Source: VRUE01 sp963780815 (GTDB lineage Bacteria; Actinomycetota; Thermoleophilia; Solirubrobacterales; 70-9). From it: a DNA stretch of 64,000 nt. This document shows positions 1 through 8,646 of this stretch, piece by piece; position 1 is the stretch's first letter; each line of letters starts with the position of its first letter. The DNA lies in the NCBI GenBank assembly GCA_963780815.1, contig CAWADG010000008.1:186001-250000 (forward strand). Direction: 5' to 3'. A program made the position numbers and the translations under genes. The notes under the pieces are model-generated. The model made no database searches and was not told the origin of the DNA. It saw nothing but the letters and a program-made list of their open reading frames with translations.

Positions 1-1148
1 GCTGCGGGGCGATACGTGGCCAGCATGGGCACCAGCACCAGCGGGGCGAACTTTGTGAGGCCCGTGAGGGCTGTTAGGGCGCCCCGGTAGGCCGGGCGGG
101 CGAGGACCAGGAGCGTCGCGACGAGGAGCAGCGCGACCAGGGTGTCGTTCGAGTTCGTCTCCAGCGGCAGAGCGGTGTAGGGATAGGCGGCCCAGGCGAA
201 TGCGAGCACCGCGGCGAGGCGGCGCCCGGCGGGCCCGGGGCGGATCCGCAGCGCGAGCAGGACGAGGAGTGCGATCGTCGCCAGGTCGAAGACGACCGCG
301 GCGCCGTGGGAGGCGGGGAGGTCGTCCCAGGTCCCGTGCCATGGCCAGATCGCCTCGAACGGGACGTAGGCGAGGTAGTTGACCGGGCCGTAGGTGTCCC
401 CTGCCGAGACGTCGTCGGGGAAGTTGCCGTAGAGCCGTTCGCCGTGCTCGATCCGGTCGGCTCCGACCACGCTCGCGTAGCCGACATCGATCGTCCCCGC
501 GTCGGCGACGTTGAGCCCGACCCGGAGACCGATCAGGAAGAGGGTGGCGACGATCAGCCACGCCGTCGGCCAGACCGGCCTGATTCCCTCGCCCCTCCTG
601 CGCAACCCGATCCAGAGGGCCCTCCCCAGGAGGTAGAGGAGAACCGGGTACTGGAGCGGGACCGAGACGCCGATATCGGCCCGGTTGAAGAACCAGTGCG
701 AGATGCCGAAACCGAGGAGGACGGCGACGTCGAGCGTGGCGACCCGCCAGGGGCGGCGCCAGTCGATCAGCCCGAGCGCGAACAGAGCAAAGAGAGGGAG
801 GATCACGTACGGCGCGTTCAACCTGTGGCCGAAGGCGCCGGAGTATCCGCGGGCCATCTTCCACCCGACCTGGTAGCCGGTCCACGACTCGGTCACCTCG
901 CCGCTCTGTGGGTCGACGATCGCGAGGGCCACTCGTTCCTCTTCGGCGAAGTAGCTGACCTCCCAGTTGCCGTCGTTCATCGCGGCGCTCGACGTCATCC
1001 CGGGGTGCTCCCGCCGCTCTTCTACGACCTTCGGGTCGCGATCGGCGCGGGCGCTGGCCTCGGTCGCGGAAATGTCTCCCGATGCGGCGAGGGCGGGCGC
1101 CGGAAGGCAGGCGAGGAGCAGAGCGGCGAGCGCCGCCGCGCGCCTCAA
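1..1148 (-). CDS. Polytopic membrane protein, GT-C/GT87-like (3' end outside window)
   Basis: An open frame of 382 codons starts at a TTG (1148) and runs off the left edge. AAGGA at 1161-1165 precedes the start. About 22 N-terminal residues (Arg-Arg, then Leu/Ala-rich, ending PALAAS) look like a signal peptide or first anchor. About 75 polar residues follow, then several hydrophobic segments. A loop with DTYGPVNYLAYVPFE and a later LTGLTKFAPLVLVP resemble the Y-x-P-x and K-x-x-P loops of GT87 (DUF2029) lipid-phosphate-sugar mannosyltransferases. That family call is inference from motif shape. It begins 16 bases after the stop of the phosphodiesterase gene, so the two probably share a transcript. 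Confidence 0.6.
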   Translation of the reverse strand, partial: MRRAAALAALLLACLPAPALAASGDISATEASARADRDPKVVEERREHPGMTSSAAMNDGNWEVSYFAEEERVALAIVDPQSGEVTESWTGYQVGWKMARGYSGAFGHRLNAPYVILPLFALFALGLIDWRRPWRVATLDVAVLLGFGISHWFFNRADIGVSVPLQYPVLLYLLGRALWIGLRRRGEGIRPVWPTAWLIVATLFLIGLRVGLNVADAGTIDVGYASVVGADRIEHGERLYGNFPDDVSAGDTYGPVNYLAYVPFEAIWPWHGTWDDLPASHGAAVVFDLATIALLVLLALRIRPGPAGRRLAAVLAFAWAAYPYTALPLETNSNDTLVALLLVATLLVLARPAYRGALTALTGLTKFAPLVLVPMLATYRPA

Positions 1149-1164
1149 AGAACGACCTCGTCCT

Positions 1165-2685
1165 TCACAGGCCGAAATGATCGAGCACCGCCGGCGCCAC
1201 GTCGCGCAGGGCCCACTGCTCACGGTCGGCGGCGTCGTCGGGGCCGCAGCCGCAGAAGAGGAGCGGCCCGAGCGAGTCGTCGCGCATGAGCGAGCCGTGG
1301 CTGCCGCCCCCGGCGTGGCTGGTTCCGCCCCAGTCGAGCGCCTCGTACCCCGTGGCGAGGGAGACGATCATGTCGCCGGCGTGAGGCGCGGTCAGGGCGG
1401 CGTGGACGCGGGCGAGAGGGTCCGGGTAGAGCTCGCTCCGCAACCTGCCGGCGGCGACCTCGGCGGCGAGGGCCTCGTGCTCGCCCTCCACCTCCCACTC
1501 TCCTCCGCGAAGGTCGGTGACCGGGCCCCCGGGCCGGAAGCGCAGGCGGCGGCCGCGCCGCTCGACAACGGCCCAGACCTCCTCGCCGTCGGGCCCGCCG
1601 GCCTCCGGCCTCGGCAGCGGCGTGCCGCCGGCGCCCTCGAGCCAGCAGACGAGGTCGACCCCTTCGGTCGCCGCCAGTGACTCGCAGACCTCGCGGTGCT
1701 CGGCGGTGTCTCCGTCGGTCGGCAGGAGGTAGACGTGCGCCGCCCGTCCCGTCGGGCTGACGGCGAGCTGGGCCTGCTCGGGGCGGTCCTCGGAGGGCTG
1801 CAGCACCGACCACTCCTGCGCCAGGAGGTCGGCCAGCGGCAGCCCCCGGTCGACCTCGGAGTGGGAATGGTCGGCGACCAGGATCAGGGCATGGTCCTCG
1901 AGGAACCGGTCGAGGCCCCCGGCGGCCTCGACCAGCATCGCGAAGCACTCATCGGCCCGGGCGATCGACTCGCCGCTCGCTTCCGGCCCATGACGGTGGG
2001 AGTGGTTGTCGTTGTCGGGCAGCGAGAGGAGGAGGAAGTCGAAGCCGCCGTCGCGAGCGAGCTCGGCGGCGCAGCAGGCCGCGTAGCTGTCACGGTTGCC
2101 GGGGATCGAGGTCGACTTGCACGGAACGTCGCGGCTCGCGTATAGGTCACCGTAGAAGAGCTCGCCCGGCCCCCAGGTGTGGTGGTCGAATTTGAGCCGG
2201 CCGGCGTCGACGACCGCTCGGCGCATCAGCCCCTCGAGCGAGACCTGGTGGCGGTGGCGGCCGCGGTAGATCAGGAACGGCGTGCAGGCGGTGCGGGCAC
2301 CGGCGTCGTCGAGGCGCTCGAAGAGCGTCGGCACCTCGGGGCTGAGGTGGGCCAGGTTCATGTTGTAGACGAGGTCGTAGAGCGCCCGGAAGACGCCGAC
2401 CGCCCGGGTCGCCTCGAGTGAGGACCCGTACTCGACGTAGCGTCGCTCGAGCCGGTGGTACCAGTTCATCCCGCTGATCCAGTGGCGGTCGGCGGCGACG
2501 CCGGTGACCATCTCGGCGCAGGCTACGGGGGTGACCGACGGGAAGCTCGAGACGCAGTCAGGGATCAGCGTCCCGCGCTCGAGCAGGGCCTCGAAGGTCG
2601 GCGCGTTCCCTTCCTCGATCGTCCGCTCCAGTATGTCGGTCCGGAGCGAGTCGACATAGGTGAGGACCAGCTTCTTATCGCCCAT
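1165..2685 (-). CDS. Type I phosphodiesterase / nucleotide pyrophosphatase family protein
   Basis: 506 residues of the alkaline-phosphatase-fold NPP family, two-metal enzymes that hydrolyse phosphodiester or pyrophosphate bonds. Visible metal and nucleophile motifs in order: YVDSLRTDIL (first Asp, near residue 11), FPSVTPVACAEMVTG (candidate Thr nucleophile), PDNDNHSHRHGP (Asp/His) and LVADHSHSEVD (Asp-His), with HAGGGSHG near the C-terminus. No signal peptide is seen, so it appears cytoplasmic. ATG start at 2685. A 13-bp palindrome (GATGAC-T-GTCATC, 2704-2716) lies 19 bases upstream and could be an operator. Substrate cannot be read from the sequence; a phosphoglyceromutase-like or phosphonoacetate-hydrolase-like role is not excluded. 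Confidence 0.85.
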   Translation of the reverse strand: MGDKKLVLTYVDSLRTDILERTIEEGNAPTFEALLERGTLIPDCVSSFPSVTPVACAEMVTGVAADRHWISGMNWYHRLERRYVEYGSSLEATRAVGVFRALYDLVYNMNLAHLSPEVPTLFERLDDAGARTACTPFLIYRGRHRHQVSLEGLMRRAVVDAGRLKFDHHTWGPGELFYGDLYASRDVPCKSTSIPGNRDSYAACCAAELARDGGFDFLLLSLPDNDNHSHRHGPEASGESIARADECFAMLVEAAGGLDRFLEDHALILVADHSHSEVDRGLPLADLLAQEWSVLQPSEDRPEQAQLAVSPTGRAAHVYLLPTDGDTAEHREVCESLAATEGVDLVCWLEGAGGTPLPRPEAGGPDGEEVWAVVERRGRRLRFRPGGPVTDLRGGEWEVEGEHEALAAEVAAGRLRSELYPDPLARVHAALTAPHAGDMIVSLATGYEALDWGGTSHAGGGSHGSLMRDDSLGPLLFCGCGPDDAADREQWALRDVAPAVLDHFGL

Positions 2686-2703
2686 AGGTCATCCCGGCCG
2701 AAT

Positions 2704-2716
2704 GATGACTGTCATC
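2704..2716. promoter_or_regulatory. 13-bp palindrome upstream of the phosphodiesterase gene
   Basis: Perfect six-base arms GATGAC and GTCATC separated by one base, 19 bases upstream of the leftward ATG at 2685 and between two genes. Position and symmetry suit a dimeric repressor site; no regulator is identified. Confidence 0.3.
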
Positions 2717-2738
2717 GGACTCGGGACTCGCCGCGCGG

Positions 2739-3173
2739 CTACTTCAGCACCCGTAGGCCCTCGTGCTTGCGGCGGGCGCGGCGATGGCGGGCGATGCCGA
2801 GCCAGGCGAGGGCGATGATGACCAGGAGGGTCACGTCCGGAACCAGCAGCGCGGCGACAGCGACGACGATCGCGGCCAGCGAGACCAGGAAGCCGAGCGC
2901 GGCGCCCCCTCCCCCCTCGCGCCTGCCGGCGCCGAAGACGATGTCGCTGACGACGATGCAGCCGAAGGCCGCGCCGGCGAGGCAGAAGACCGCCCCGAGC
3001 AGGTTGTCGAGGTCGGCGTGGCCAGCGAGCAGATACCCGATGACGAAGCCGATCACGGCCGCCAGCAGGGTCATCCGTCCCCGCGCCGAGCCGTGGGTTC
3101 CCGTGGTCCCGGCCAGCATCCCGATCGCGATGCCGATGCCCACCTCGAAGCCGACCCCCTCAAGAAAGCTCAT
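2739..3173 (-). CDS. Small multi-span membrane protein of unknown function
   Basis: 144 residues, not recognised as a named family. Hydrophobicity suggests four to five membrane segments (about 8-28, 33-51, 58-79, 90-108, 112-128), with a Gly-rich cytoplasmic or periplasmic loop RREGGGGAALG and a basic tail HRRARRKHE. The start ATG at 3173 sits exactly six bases after a TAGGTT -10-like box (3185-3180), as expected for a leaderless mRNA, and there is no Shine-Dalgarno sequence. It is divergent from the aminotransferase gene, 22 bases away. Confidence 0.7.
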   Translation of the reverse strand: MSFLEGVGFEVGIGIAIGMLAGTTGTHGSARGRMTLLAAVIGFVIGYLLAGHADLDNLLGAVFCLAGAAFGCIVVSDIVFGAGRREGGGGAALGFLVSLAAIVVAVAALLVPDVTLLVIIALAWLGIARHRRARRKHEGLRVLK

Positions 3174-3179
3174 GCGAAA

Positions 3180-3189
3180 AACCTACACT
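3180..3189. promoter_or_regulatory. Overlapping divergent -10 boxes for leaderless genes
   Basis: On the + strand TACACT (3184-3189) is followed by six bases and the ATG at 3196. On the - strand TAGGTT (3185-3180) is followed by six bases and the ATG at 3173. The two boxes overlap, so the divergent promoters must share or compete for the same melted region. TANNNT with a start codon six to seven bases later is the known layout of actinobacterial leaderless promoters; use here is inferred. Confidence 0.55.
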
Positions 3190-3195
3190 TCATGG

Positions 3196-4599
3196 ATGCC
3201 CGAACCCCCTCACCGGCGGCGAGCCCACACGCTCACGCGGGACCTCGAGCGCTACGCCGGGCTGTTCGCCGGACGGACGAAGGTGATGCGGTCATCGGCG
3301 ATGCGGGACCTGATGGCGATCACCGCCCGCCCCGAGGTGATCTCGCTGGCGGGGGGCCTTCCCGACACCTCGACCTTCCCTCCCGCGACCTTTGCCGCCG
3401 ACATGACCCGGATCGCGCAGACCTCGGCCGCCGAGGCCCTTCAGTACGGGCCGACCGAGGGCTTCGAGGAGACGGTCGACTGCATCATCCAGGTGATGGG
3501 GGCGGAGGGGATGCTCCCCGACCACGACGACGTGATCGTCACCACCGGCGGCCAGCAGGCGATCGACCTCGTCTCCAAGATCCTCCTCGACCCCGGCGAC
3601 GTCGTCATCTGCGAGGCGCCGTCCTACCCCGGGGCGATCCCGGTCTTCTGCAGCTACGAGGCCGACGTCGTCCAGATCGAGTGCGACCGGGACGGGATGA
3701 GGATCGACGAGCTCGAGGCGGTCCTCGAGCGGCTCGACCGCGAGGGGCGGCGGCCGAAATTCGTCTACTCGGTCCCGACCTTCCAGAACCCGGCGGGGGT
3801 GACGATGTCGCTGCCCCGCCGCCAACGCCTGGTCGAGCTGGCCCGCAGCCGCGAGATGCTGGTGGTCGAGGACAACCCCTACGGCCTCCTCCGCTTCGGC
3901 GGCGAGCCGCTGCCGCCCCTCTACCAGCTCGACGGCGGCGACTACGTCATCTACATCGGGACGTTCTCGAAGATCCTCTCCCCCGGGATCCGGCTCGGCT
4001 GGGCAGTCGCGCCGCCGCCGGTGATGGAGAAGATCGTGCTCGGCAAGCAGGCGGCCGACCTCTGCACCTCGACCCTGACCCAGTTCTTCGTCCGCGAGTA
4101 CTTCACCAAAGGTCGTTGGCGGGAGTACATCGAGAGCCTGGTCGAGATCTATCGTGGCCGGCGCGACACGATGATCGCCGCCCTGCACGAGCACTTCCCA
4201 CCGGGGGCGACCTGGACCGACCCCGAGGGCGGGCTCTTCATCTGGGCGACGCTGCCGGACTTCATCGACACCGGCGACCTGCTCGCCAGGGCGCTGCGCG
4301 AGGACGTCGCCTTCGTCCCCGGCCAGGCCGCGTTCGTCGGCGAGCGCGGCCGCAACTCGATGCGGCTCAACTTCTCGGGCTCCGACGACGCCGAGATCGC
4401 GGAGGGGGTGCGGCGGATCGGCAAGGTGATCGCCCAGCAGGTCGAGCTCTACTCGACCCTGACTCGGGAACCGGCTAAAGATGAGGCGCATATGCCCGCA
4501 GCCGAAGGCGAGGGCATGGGCGCAATTGATGCATCCAAGCGCGCCCCACCCGATCAAGGTGGCGACGTCCTTCCGTTTCGCCGCGAGGAGTCGGCGTGA
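3196..4599 (+). CDS. PLP-dependent aminotransferase, class I/II (2-aminoadipate / MocR-type fold)
   Basis: 467 residues. The fold-type I core shows VISLAGGLPDTSTFP at the N-terminus, a YGPTEGFEE segment, an Asn-Pro-Ala-Gly patch (FQNPAGVTM), DNPYGLLRF, and the Schiff-base lysine in YIGTFSKILSPGIRLGW. No DNA-binding domain precedes it, so it is a stand-alone transaminase similar to LysN/2-aminoadipate aminotransferases; the amino donor is unknown. The C-terminal 45 or so residues are polar and unusual for the family. Start ATG 3196 was chosen over longer in-frame upstream sequence because it follows TACACT by six bases (leaderless). The stop overlaps the next start as GTGA, implying coupling to ddl. 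Confidence 0.88.
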   Translation: MPEPPHRRRAHTLTRDLERYAGLFAGRTKVMRSSAMRDLMAITARPEVISLAGGLPDTSTFPPATFAADMTRIAQTSAAEALQYGPTEGFEETVDCIIQVMGAEGMLPDHDDVIVTTGGQQAIDLVSKILLDPGDVVICEAPSYPGAIPVFCSYEADVVQIECDRDGMRIDELEAVLERLDREGRRPKFVYSVPTFQNPAGVTMSLPRRQRLVELARSREMLVVEDNPYGLLRFGGEPLPPLYQLDGGDYVIYIGTFSKILSPGIRLGWAVAPPPVMEKIVLGKQAADLCTSTLTQFFVREYFTKGRWREYIESLVEIYRGRRDTMIAALHEHFPPGATWTDPEGGLFIWATLPDFIDTGDLLARALREDVAFVPGQAAFVGERGRNSMRLNFSGSDDAEIAEGVRRIGKVIAQQVELYSTLTREPAKDEAHMPAAEGEGMGAIDASKRAPPDQGGDVLPFRREESA

Positions 4600-5537
4600 G
4601 GGTGGCGGTCCTCAAGGGCGGCAGGTCGCTCGAGCGCGGCGTCTCGCTGCGATCGGGCGCCCGGGTCCAGGAGGGTCTCGCCAGACTCGGCCACGACGTC
4701 ACCTCGATCGACGCCGGCGCCGAGCTGGTCGAGGAACTGAACCGGAACCGGCCGGAGATCGCGTTCGTCGCAATGCACGGCCCCGGCGGCGAGGACGGGA
4801 CGGTCCAGGAGCTGCTCGAGATCCTCGGCATCCCCTTCACCGGCCCCGGCGTCGCGGCCTGCGTCCGCTGCATCGACAAGGCACTCGCCAAGCACGAGTT
4901 CCGCGCCGCGGGGATCCCGACACCCGAATGGCTCGCGTTCAACGAAACCGCGTTCCGCGAACTGGGGGCGACCGACGCCCTCGACCACCTCGAGGATCGG
5001 CTCGGCTACCCGCTCGTCGTCAAGCCGAGCCGGGGTGGCTCGTCGCTCGGGGTCCGGTTCGCCGCGAGCCGGGCCGAGGTCCCCGAGGCGCTGGTCTCCG
5101 CCTTCAGCTACGACGACCGGGTGGTGCTCGAGCGCTTCGTCGACGGGCGCGAGCTGGCGGTGAGCATCCTCGGCGACGAGCCGCTGCCGATCGTCGAGGC
5201 GATCCCGGTCGGCGGCGACCGCTACGACTTCGAGGCCCGCTACGAGATCGGCCGAACCGAGTTCGTCTGCCCCGCCGATCTCACCGGGGAGGAGGCGGCC
5301 GCGGTCACCTCCGTCGCCCTCGCCGCCTACGAGGCGCTCGGGTGCACCGGCTTCTCCCGGGTCGACGTGATCCTCGAGAAGGGCAACGGCCCACAGGTGC
5401 TGGAGGTCAACGCGATCCCGGGCCTGACCGACACCAGCCTCCTGCCGCTGGCCGCCGAGGCCGCCGGGCTCTCGTTCGAGGAATTGGTCGAGCGGATCCT
5501 CAAGCTCGCCTCGCCAGCAGTTGCTACGGCCTCATAA
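4596..5537 (+). CDS. ddl: D-alanine--D-alanine ligase (first copy)
   Basis: 313 residues of the ATP-grasp Ddl family, which joins two D-Ala in the cytoplasm for peptidoglycan precursors. The N-terminal substrate loop KGGRSLERGVSLRSG keeps the conserved Glu of the E. coli enzyme, although the following Glu is Gly. AMHGPGGEDGTVQ, VVKPSRGGSSLGV (ATP grasp), RYDFEARYEIGRTEF (omega-loop tyrosine) and LEVNAIPGLTDTSLLP (metal site) are all present. The tyrosine in the omega loop argues for D-Ala-D-Ala rather than VanA-type D-lactate specificity. GTG start overlaps the aminotransferase stop by four bases. A second ligase lies at 31250-32215. Confidence 0.87.
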   Translation: MRVAVLKGGRSLERGVSLRSGARVQEGLARLGHDVTSIDAGAELVEELNRNRPEIAFVAMHGPGGEDGTVQELLEILGIPFTGPGVAACVRCIDKALAKHEFRAAGIPTPEWLAFNETAFRELGATDALDHLEDRLGYPLVVKPSRGGSSLGVRFAASRAEVPEALVSAFSYDDRVVLERFVDGRELAVSILGDEPLPIVEAIPVGGDRYDFEARYEIGRTEFVCPADLTGEEAAAVTSVALAAYEALGCTGFSRVDVILEKGNGPQVLEVNAIPGLTDTSLLPLAAEAAGLSFEELVERILKLASPAVATAS

Positions 5538-5543
5538 GACGCC

Positions 5544-5576
5544 GCCTCCTCTGCTCCCGCTCGGGCCAGGGGAGGC
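5544..5576. terminator. Hairpin between convergent ddl and bifunctional-nuclease genes
   Basis: GCCTCCTCTG (5544-5553) pairs with CAGGGGAGGC (5567-5576) with one T-G wobble around a 13-base loop. It lacks a T-tract, as is common for actinobacterial terminators, and is placed to stop transcription from both sides. Confidence 0.5.
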
Positions 5577-5624
5577 AGACATGGACTGGCCTGGAATGGC
5601 CCTCGCTCCCGCGTCCGGGGGCGG

Positions 5625-6116
5625 CTACGAATTCCCCTGGGCGAAGTCGTCCGGGGAGACCTCGTCGAGGAACTCCTTGAACTTGTCAACGACCTCCTCG
5701 GTGTCCTCGACCTCATGCTCGAACTCGATCGCCGACTCCTCGATCACGTCCTCGGCGGCGAAGATCGGGGCCGAGACCCTGACCGCGAGAGCGAGTGCAT
5801 CGGAGGGGCGCGAGTCGATCTCGAGCTCGGTGCCGTCGATCGAGACCGTGATCGAGGCGTAGAAGGTGTTGTCGCGCAGTTCGGTCACCGAGACCCGCTC
5901 GCATTTCGCGTCGAGCTGCTCGAGCACGTCGGAGAGCAGGTCGTGGGTCATCGGCCGCGGCGTCGAGGCGCCCTGGAGCTTCATCAGGATCGCCGCCGCC
6001 TCGGGGTGTCCGATCCAGATCGGCAGGAACCTGTTCCCGTCGACGGTCTTCAGCAAGACGATCGGCTGCTTGCCGACCATGTCAAAGCTGACACCGTAGA
6101 TCTGCATCTGCTGCAC
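5625..6116 (-). CDS. Bifunctional nuclease family protein (DUF151/BFN domain)
   Basis: 163 residues. The BFN core is recognised from the N-terminal QIYGVSFDMVGKQPIVLLK, LPIWIGHPEAAAI, PRPMTHDLL, FYASITV and RPSDALALAVRVSAPIF. The family is named for RNase/DNase activity shown in plants and is widespread in actinobacteria. The C-terminal ~40 residues are very acidic. GTG start at 6116 is preceded by GGGAG at seven bases' spacing; an internal ATG at 6107 is possible. A TATAAT box lies 29 bases upstream. Confidence 0.88.
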   Translation of the reverse strand: MQQMQIYGVSFDMVGKQPIVLLKTVDGNRFLPIWIGHPEAAAILMKLQGASTPRPMTHDLLSDVLEQLDAKCERVSVTELRDNTFYASITVSIDGTELEIDSRPSDALALAVRVSAPIFAAEDVIEESAIEFEHEVEDTEEVVDKFKEFLDEVSPDDFAQGNS

Positions 6117-6145
6117 AAACTCGCTCCCACGCTGGATGGCCGCCC

Positions 6146-6151
6146 ATTATA
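6146..6151 (-). promoter_or_regulatory. -10 box TATAAT upstream of the bifunctional nuclease gene
   Basis: A perfect TATAAT on the - strand, followed by a short leader with GGGAG ahead of GTG 6116. No clear -35 hexamer is seen at 16-18 bases. Confidence 0.5.
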
Positions 6152-6191
6152 GGTCCGCCCCGAAGCCGGATCGCGGGAGCCATGTGCGCAG

Positions 6192-6265
<74 letters not shown>

Positions 6266-6316
6266 GCGAGAACAGCGCGATGATAGCGGCCGCCCGTCGC
6301 TGTCCGCCGCGGTCGT

Positions 6317-7177
6317 TCAGCGCCGGCGCTTGCCGAGACGGCGGGCCAGCTCGAGCGTCTCGGAGAGATCGGTGAGGTGGATCTCGACGACGATCTCCTC
6401 GCCGCGCGGACGCACCCGGACCTCGTGGCCTATGCTCGACTCGAGCTCGTCGCCGACCTCACGCAGTGCCGCCTGGCGCTCGGCGTCGACCGGCTCGGGA
6501 CGCGCGCGGCGGTTTGGCTGGCTGGCCAACTTAACCCGGTTCTCGGTCTCGCGAACCGACCAACCGCCCTTTGCCGCATCGCGTGCGAGGCGGCGGCGGG
6601 CGTCGTTGCCACGGATCCCAAGCAGGGCGCGGCCGTGGCCCTCCGTGAGCTCTCCCGACTCGAGCAGGGCGAGCGCATCATCGGGCAACTCGAGCAGCCG
6701 GATCAGGTTCGAGACCGCCGGGCGGCTGCGGCCGATCCTTTTTGCCAGCTCCTCTTTCGAGAGGCCGAGGTCCTCGACCAGAGCCGCGCAGGCCCGGGCC
6801 TCGTCGATCGGGTTGAGATCCTCGCGGACGACGTTCTCGATCAACGCCACCTGAAGCCGCTCGGCGCGCTCGGACTCGCGGACGATCGCCGGCACCTTCT
6901 CGAGACCGGCCTGTTGGGCCGCGCGCCAGCGCCGCTCGCCGGCGATCAGCTCGTAGCTGCCGTCGGCCAGCGGGCGGACGAGGAGGGGCTGGACGACCCC
7001 GCTCGCCTCGATCGAGGACGCAAGGCCGCTGAGCGACTCGGCGTCGAAGCGCTTGCGCGGCTGGTTCGGGTTGGGCTTGATCAGATCGATCCGCAGCTCG
7101 CAGAGGTCGCCGACGTCGTCGCCGGAGGCCTCCGGCAGGATCGCGGCGAGTCCGCGGCCGATCCCTGGGCTAGCCAC
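6317..7177 (-). CDS. parB: Chromosome-partitioning protein ParB
   Basis: 286 residues. It binds parS, spreads along DNA as a CTP-dependent clamp and recruits ParA and SMC. The N-terminal ParA-contact helix GIGRGLAAILP, the CTPase motifs (PNPNQPRKRF, ELIAGERRWRAAQ, ENVVREDLNPIDEA) and the helix-turn-helix (LSKEELAKRIGRSRPAVSNL) are clear. The C-terminal dimerisation region ends in RRLGKRRR. GTG start at 7177 overlaps the parA stop by eight bases. One good parS candidate is present at 10218-10233. Confidence 0.95.
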   Translation of the reverse strand: MASPGIGRGLAAILPEASGDDVGDLCELRIDLIKPNPNQPRKRFDAESLSGLASSIEASGVVQPLLVRPLADGSYELIAGERRWRAAQQAGLEKVPAIVRESERAERLQVALIENVVREDLNPIDEARACAALVEDLGLSKEELAKRIGRSRPAVSNLIRLLELPDDALALLESGELTEGHGRALLGIRGNDARRRLARDAAKGGWSVRETENRVKLASQPNRRARPEPVDAERQAALREVGDELESSIGHEVRVRPRGEEIVVEIHLTDLSETLELARRLGKRRR

Positions 7178-7928
7178 GGGCCGAGAGCTCCTGGGCCAGC
7201 GCCCGGTAAGCCTCCGAGCCGCGGGAGGAGGGGGCGTGCTCGGTCACCGGCAGGCCGTAGCTCGGCGCCTCGGCGACCCTGACGCTGCGCGGTATGACTG
7301 TCTCGAAGACCATTTCCGGAAAGTGGTCGCGCAGCTCCCGCTCGACGTCCTGGGCGAGCCGCGTGCGCTCGTCATGCATAGTGATCAACAGACCCGACAC
7401 ATTCAGTGAAGGGTTCAACTCACGCCGGATCATCCCCACCGTGTCAAGGAACTGGACCAGGCCCTCGAGCGCGAGGTACTCGGCCTGGACCGGGACGATC
7501 ACCCGGTCGGCGGCGACGAGCGCGTTGACGCTGACCGGGCCGAGCGAGGGTGGGCAGTCGAGAATCGTGAAGGCGAACCGCTCGCGGACCGGACCGAGCC
7601 GTTCGCGCAGCCGCGTCTCCGAGCCCTCGAGCCGCGGCAGCTCGACCGAGGCGCCGGCGAGGTCGCGGCCGGCGGGCACCAGCCAGAGGTTGTCGGGGCC
7701 GGCGGGGCGCGCCGCCTCGGCCACGGAGACGTCGCCGATCAGGCAGTCGTAGGAGGAGGGATGCAGGTCATGGGCGCCGCCGAGCGCGGTGGTCGCGTTG
7801 CACTGGGGGTCGAGGTCGACGAGCAGGGTCTGGGCGCCGCCCTTCGCGATGCAGGCGGCGAGGTTGACCGCGGTGGTCGTCTTCCCGACCCCGCCCTTCT
7901 GATTGGCGATCGCGTGCACCAGGCCCAT
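7170..7928 (-). CDS. parA: Chromosome-partitioning ATPase ParA (Soj)
   Basis: 252 residues. Deviant Walker A NQKGGVGKTTTAVN at the N-terminus with the signature lysine, LLVDLDPQCNAT (A' motif), ILDCPPSLG (Walker B) and VIPRSVRVAEAPSYG near the end are typical of Soj/ParA, the ATP-dependent DNA-binding motor of origin segregation. The open frame continues upstream, but ATG 7928 places the Walker A at residues 8-17 as in the family. parB follows with an eight-base overlap; rsmG precedes with a 28-base gap. Confidence 0.95.
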   Translation of the reverse strand: MGLVHAIANQKGGVGKTTTAVNLAACIAKGGAQTLLVDLDPQCNATTALGGAHDLHPSSYDCLIGDVSVAEAARPAGPDNLWLVPAGRDLAGASVELPRLEGSETRLRERLGPVRERFAFTILDCPPSLGPVSVNALVAADRVIVPVQAEYLALEGLVQFLDTVGMIRRELNPSLNVSGLLITMHDERTRLAQDVERELRDHFPEMVFETVIPRSVRVAEAPSYGLPVTEHAPSSRGSEAYRALAQELSARG

Positions 7929-7956
7929 CGGCGCGCAGGTTAGTTGCCGCCGGGCC

Positions 7957-8646
7957 TCAGCCGCGGGGGCGCTTCTTCGCGATTCCCGGACGGCGCGGAA
8001 GATCCTTCGGCGTCGGTCCCGTCTTCCGCAGGACGTGCAGGTGACGGTTGCGGCTGCCAGCGTAGGGGCCGGCGTCGAGCACCGCCTCCGCCCGCATCGC
8101 GAGCGCGGCGGCGGCGCGCTCGGCCTGGCGCTCCTCCTCCTCGTCGCGCCTCCCCTTCCAGGCGACCAGCACGCCTCCTTCGCGGAGCAGCGGCGAAGCC
8201 AGCTCGGCCAGGGTCGAGAGCCTGCCGACGGCGCGGGCGGTGACCGCGTCATATGCCGCCCTTCCCTCGGCTCCCTCCGCGGCCCAATCCTCCGAGCGCG
8301 CGTTGAGCACGCGCGCGTTCGCGATACCCGCCCCGGCGATCGCCCGCTCGATGAACTCGCACTTGCGGCCGATCGACTCGATCAGGTCGACCCGGCCCGC
8401 CGGCAGCGCGACCGCCAATGGCAGGCCCGGGAAGCCGGCGCCGGAACCGACGTCGGCGATGCGCCGGGCGCCCCGCAGATCGGCCACGTCGAGGCCGCTG
8501 AGGCTGTCGGCGACGTGGACCTTCCAGGCCCGATCGGGGTCGACGACGGAGCTGACCGAGGCCCGCTCGGCGGCGAGCAGCTCGAGGACCCTGAGGAGCG
8601 CCGCGCGGCCGGCGTCGTCGAGCGAGGCCCCCGGGCCCGGGTTCAC
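7957..8646 (-). CDS. rsmG: 16S rRNA (guanine-527-N7)-methyltransferase RsmG
   Basis: 229 residues. SAM-binding motif IADVGSGAGFPGLPLAV, LIESIGRKCEFIE and AVTARAVGRLSTL identify RsmG (GidB), which methylates G527 of 16S rRNA; loss commonly gives low-level streptomycin resistance. The C-terminus is a basic extension ending AKKRPRG. GTG start at 8646 overlaps the jag stop as GTGA. The neighbourhood parB-parA-rsmG-jag-yidC is the classic origin-proximal order. Confidence 0.94.
   Translation of the reverse strand: MNPGPGASLDDAGRAALLRVLELLAAERASVSSVVDPDRAWKVHVADSLSGLDVADLRGARRIADVGSGAGFPGLPLAVALPAGRVDLIESIGRKCEFIERAIAGAGIANARVLNARSEDWAAEGAEGRAAYDAVTARAVGRLSTLAELASPLLREGGVLVAWKGRRDEEEERQAERAAAALAMRAEAVLDAGPYAGSRNRHLHVLRKTGPTPKDLPRRPGIAKKRPRG

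Noticed and set aside
306..1289. Long + strand ORF opposite the partial membrane gene
   Set aside because: Composition is typical of the antisense of a GC-rich gene. The - strand frame has a signal peptide, membrane spans and family-like motifs.
2455..3195. N-terminal extension of the aminotransferase ORF
   Set aside because: It runs antisense through the phosphodiesterase start and the small membrane protein, with no motifs; ATG 3196 matches the leaderless promoter.
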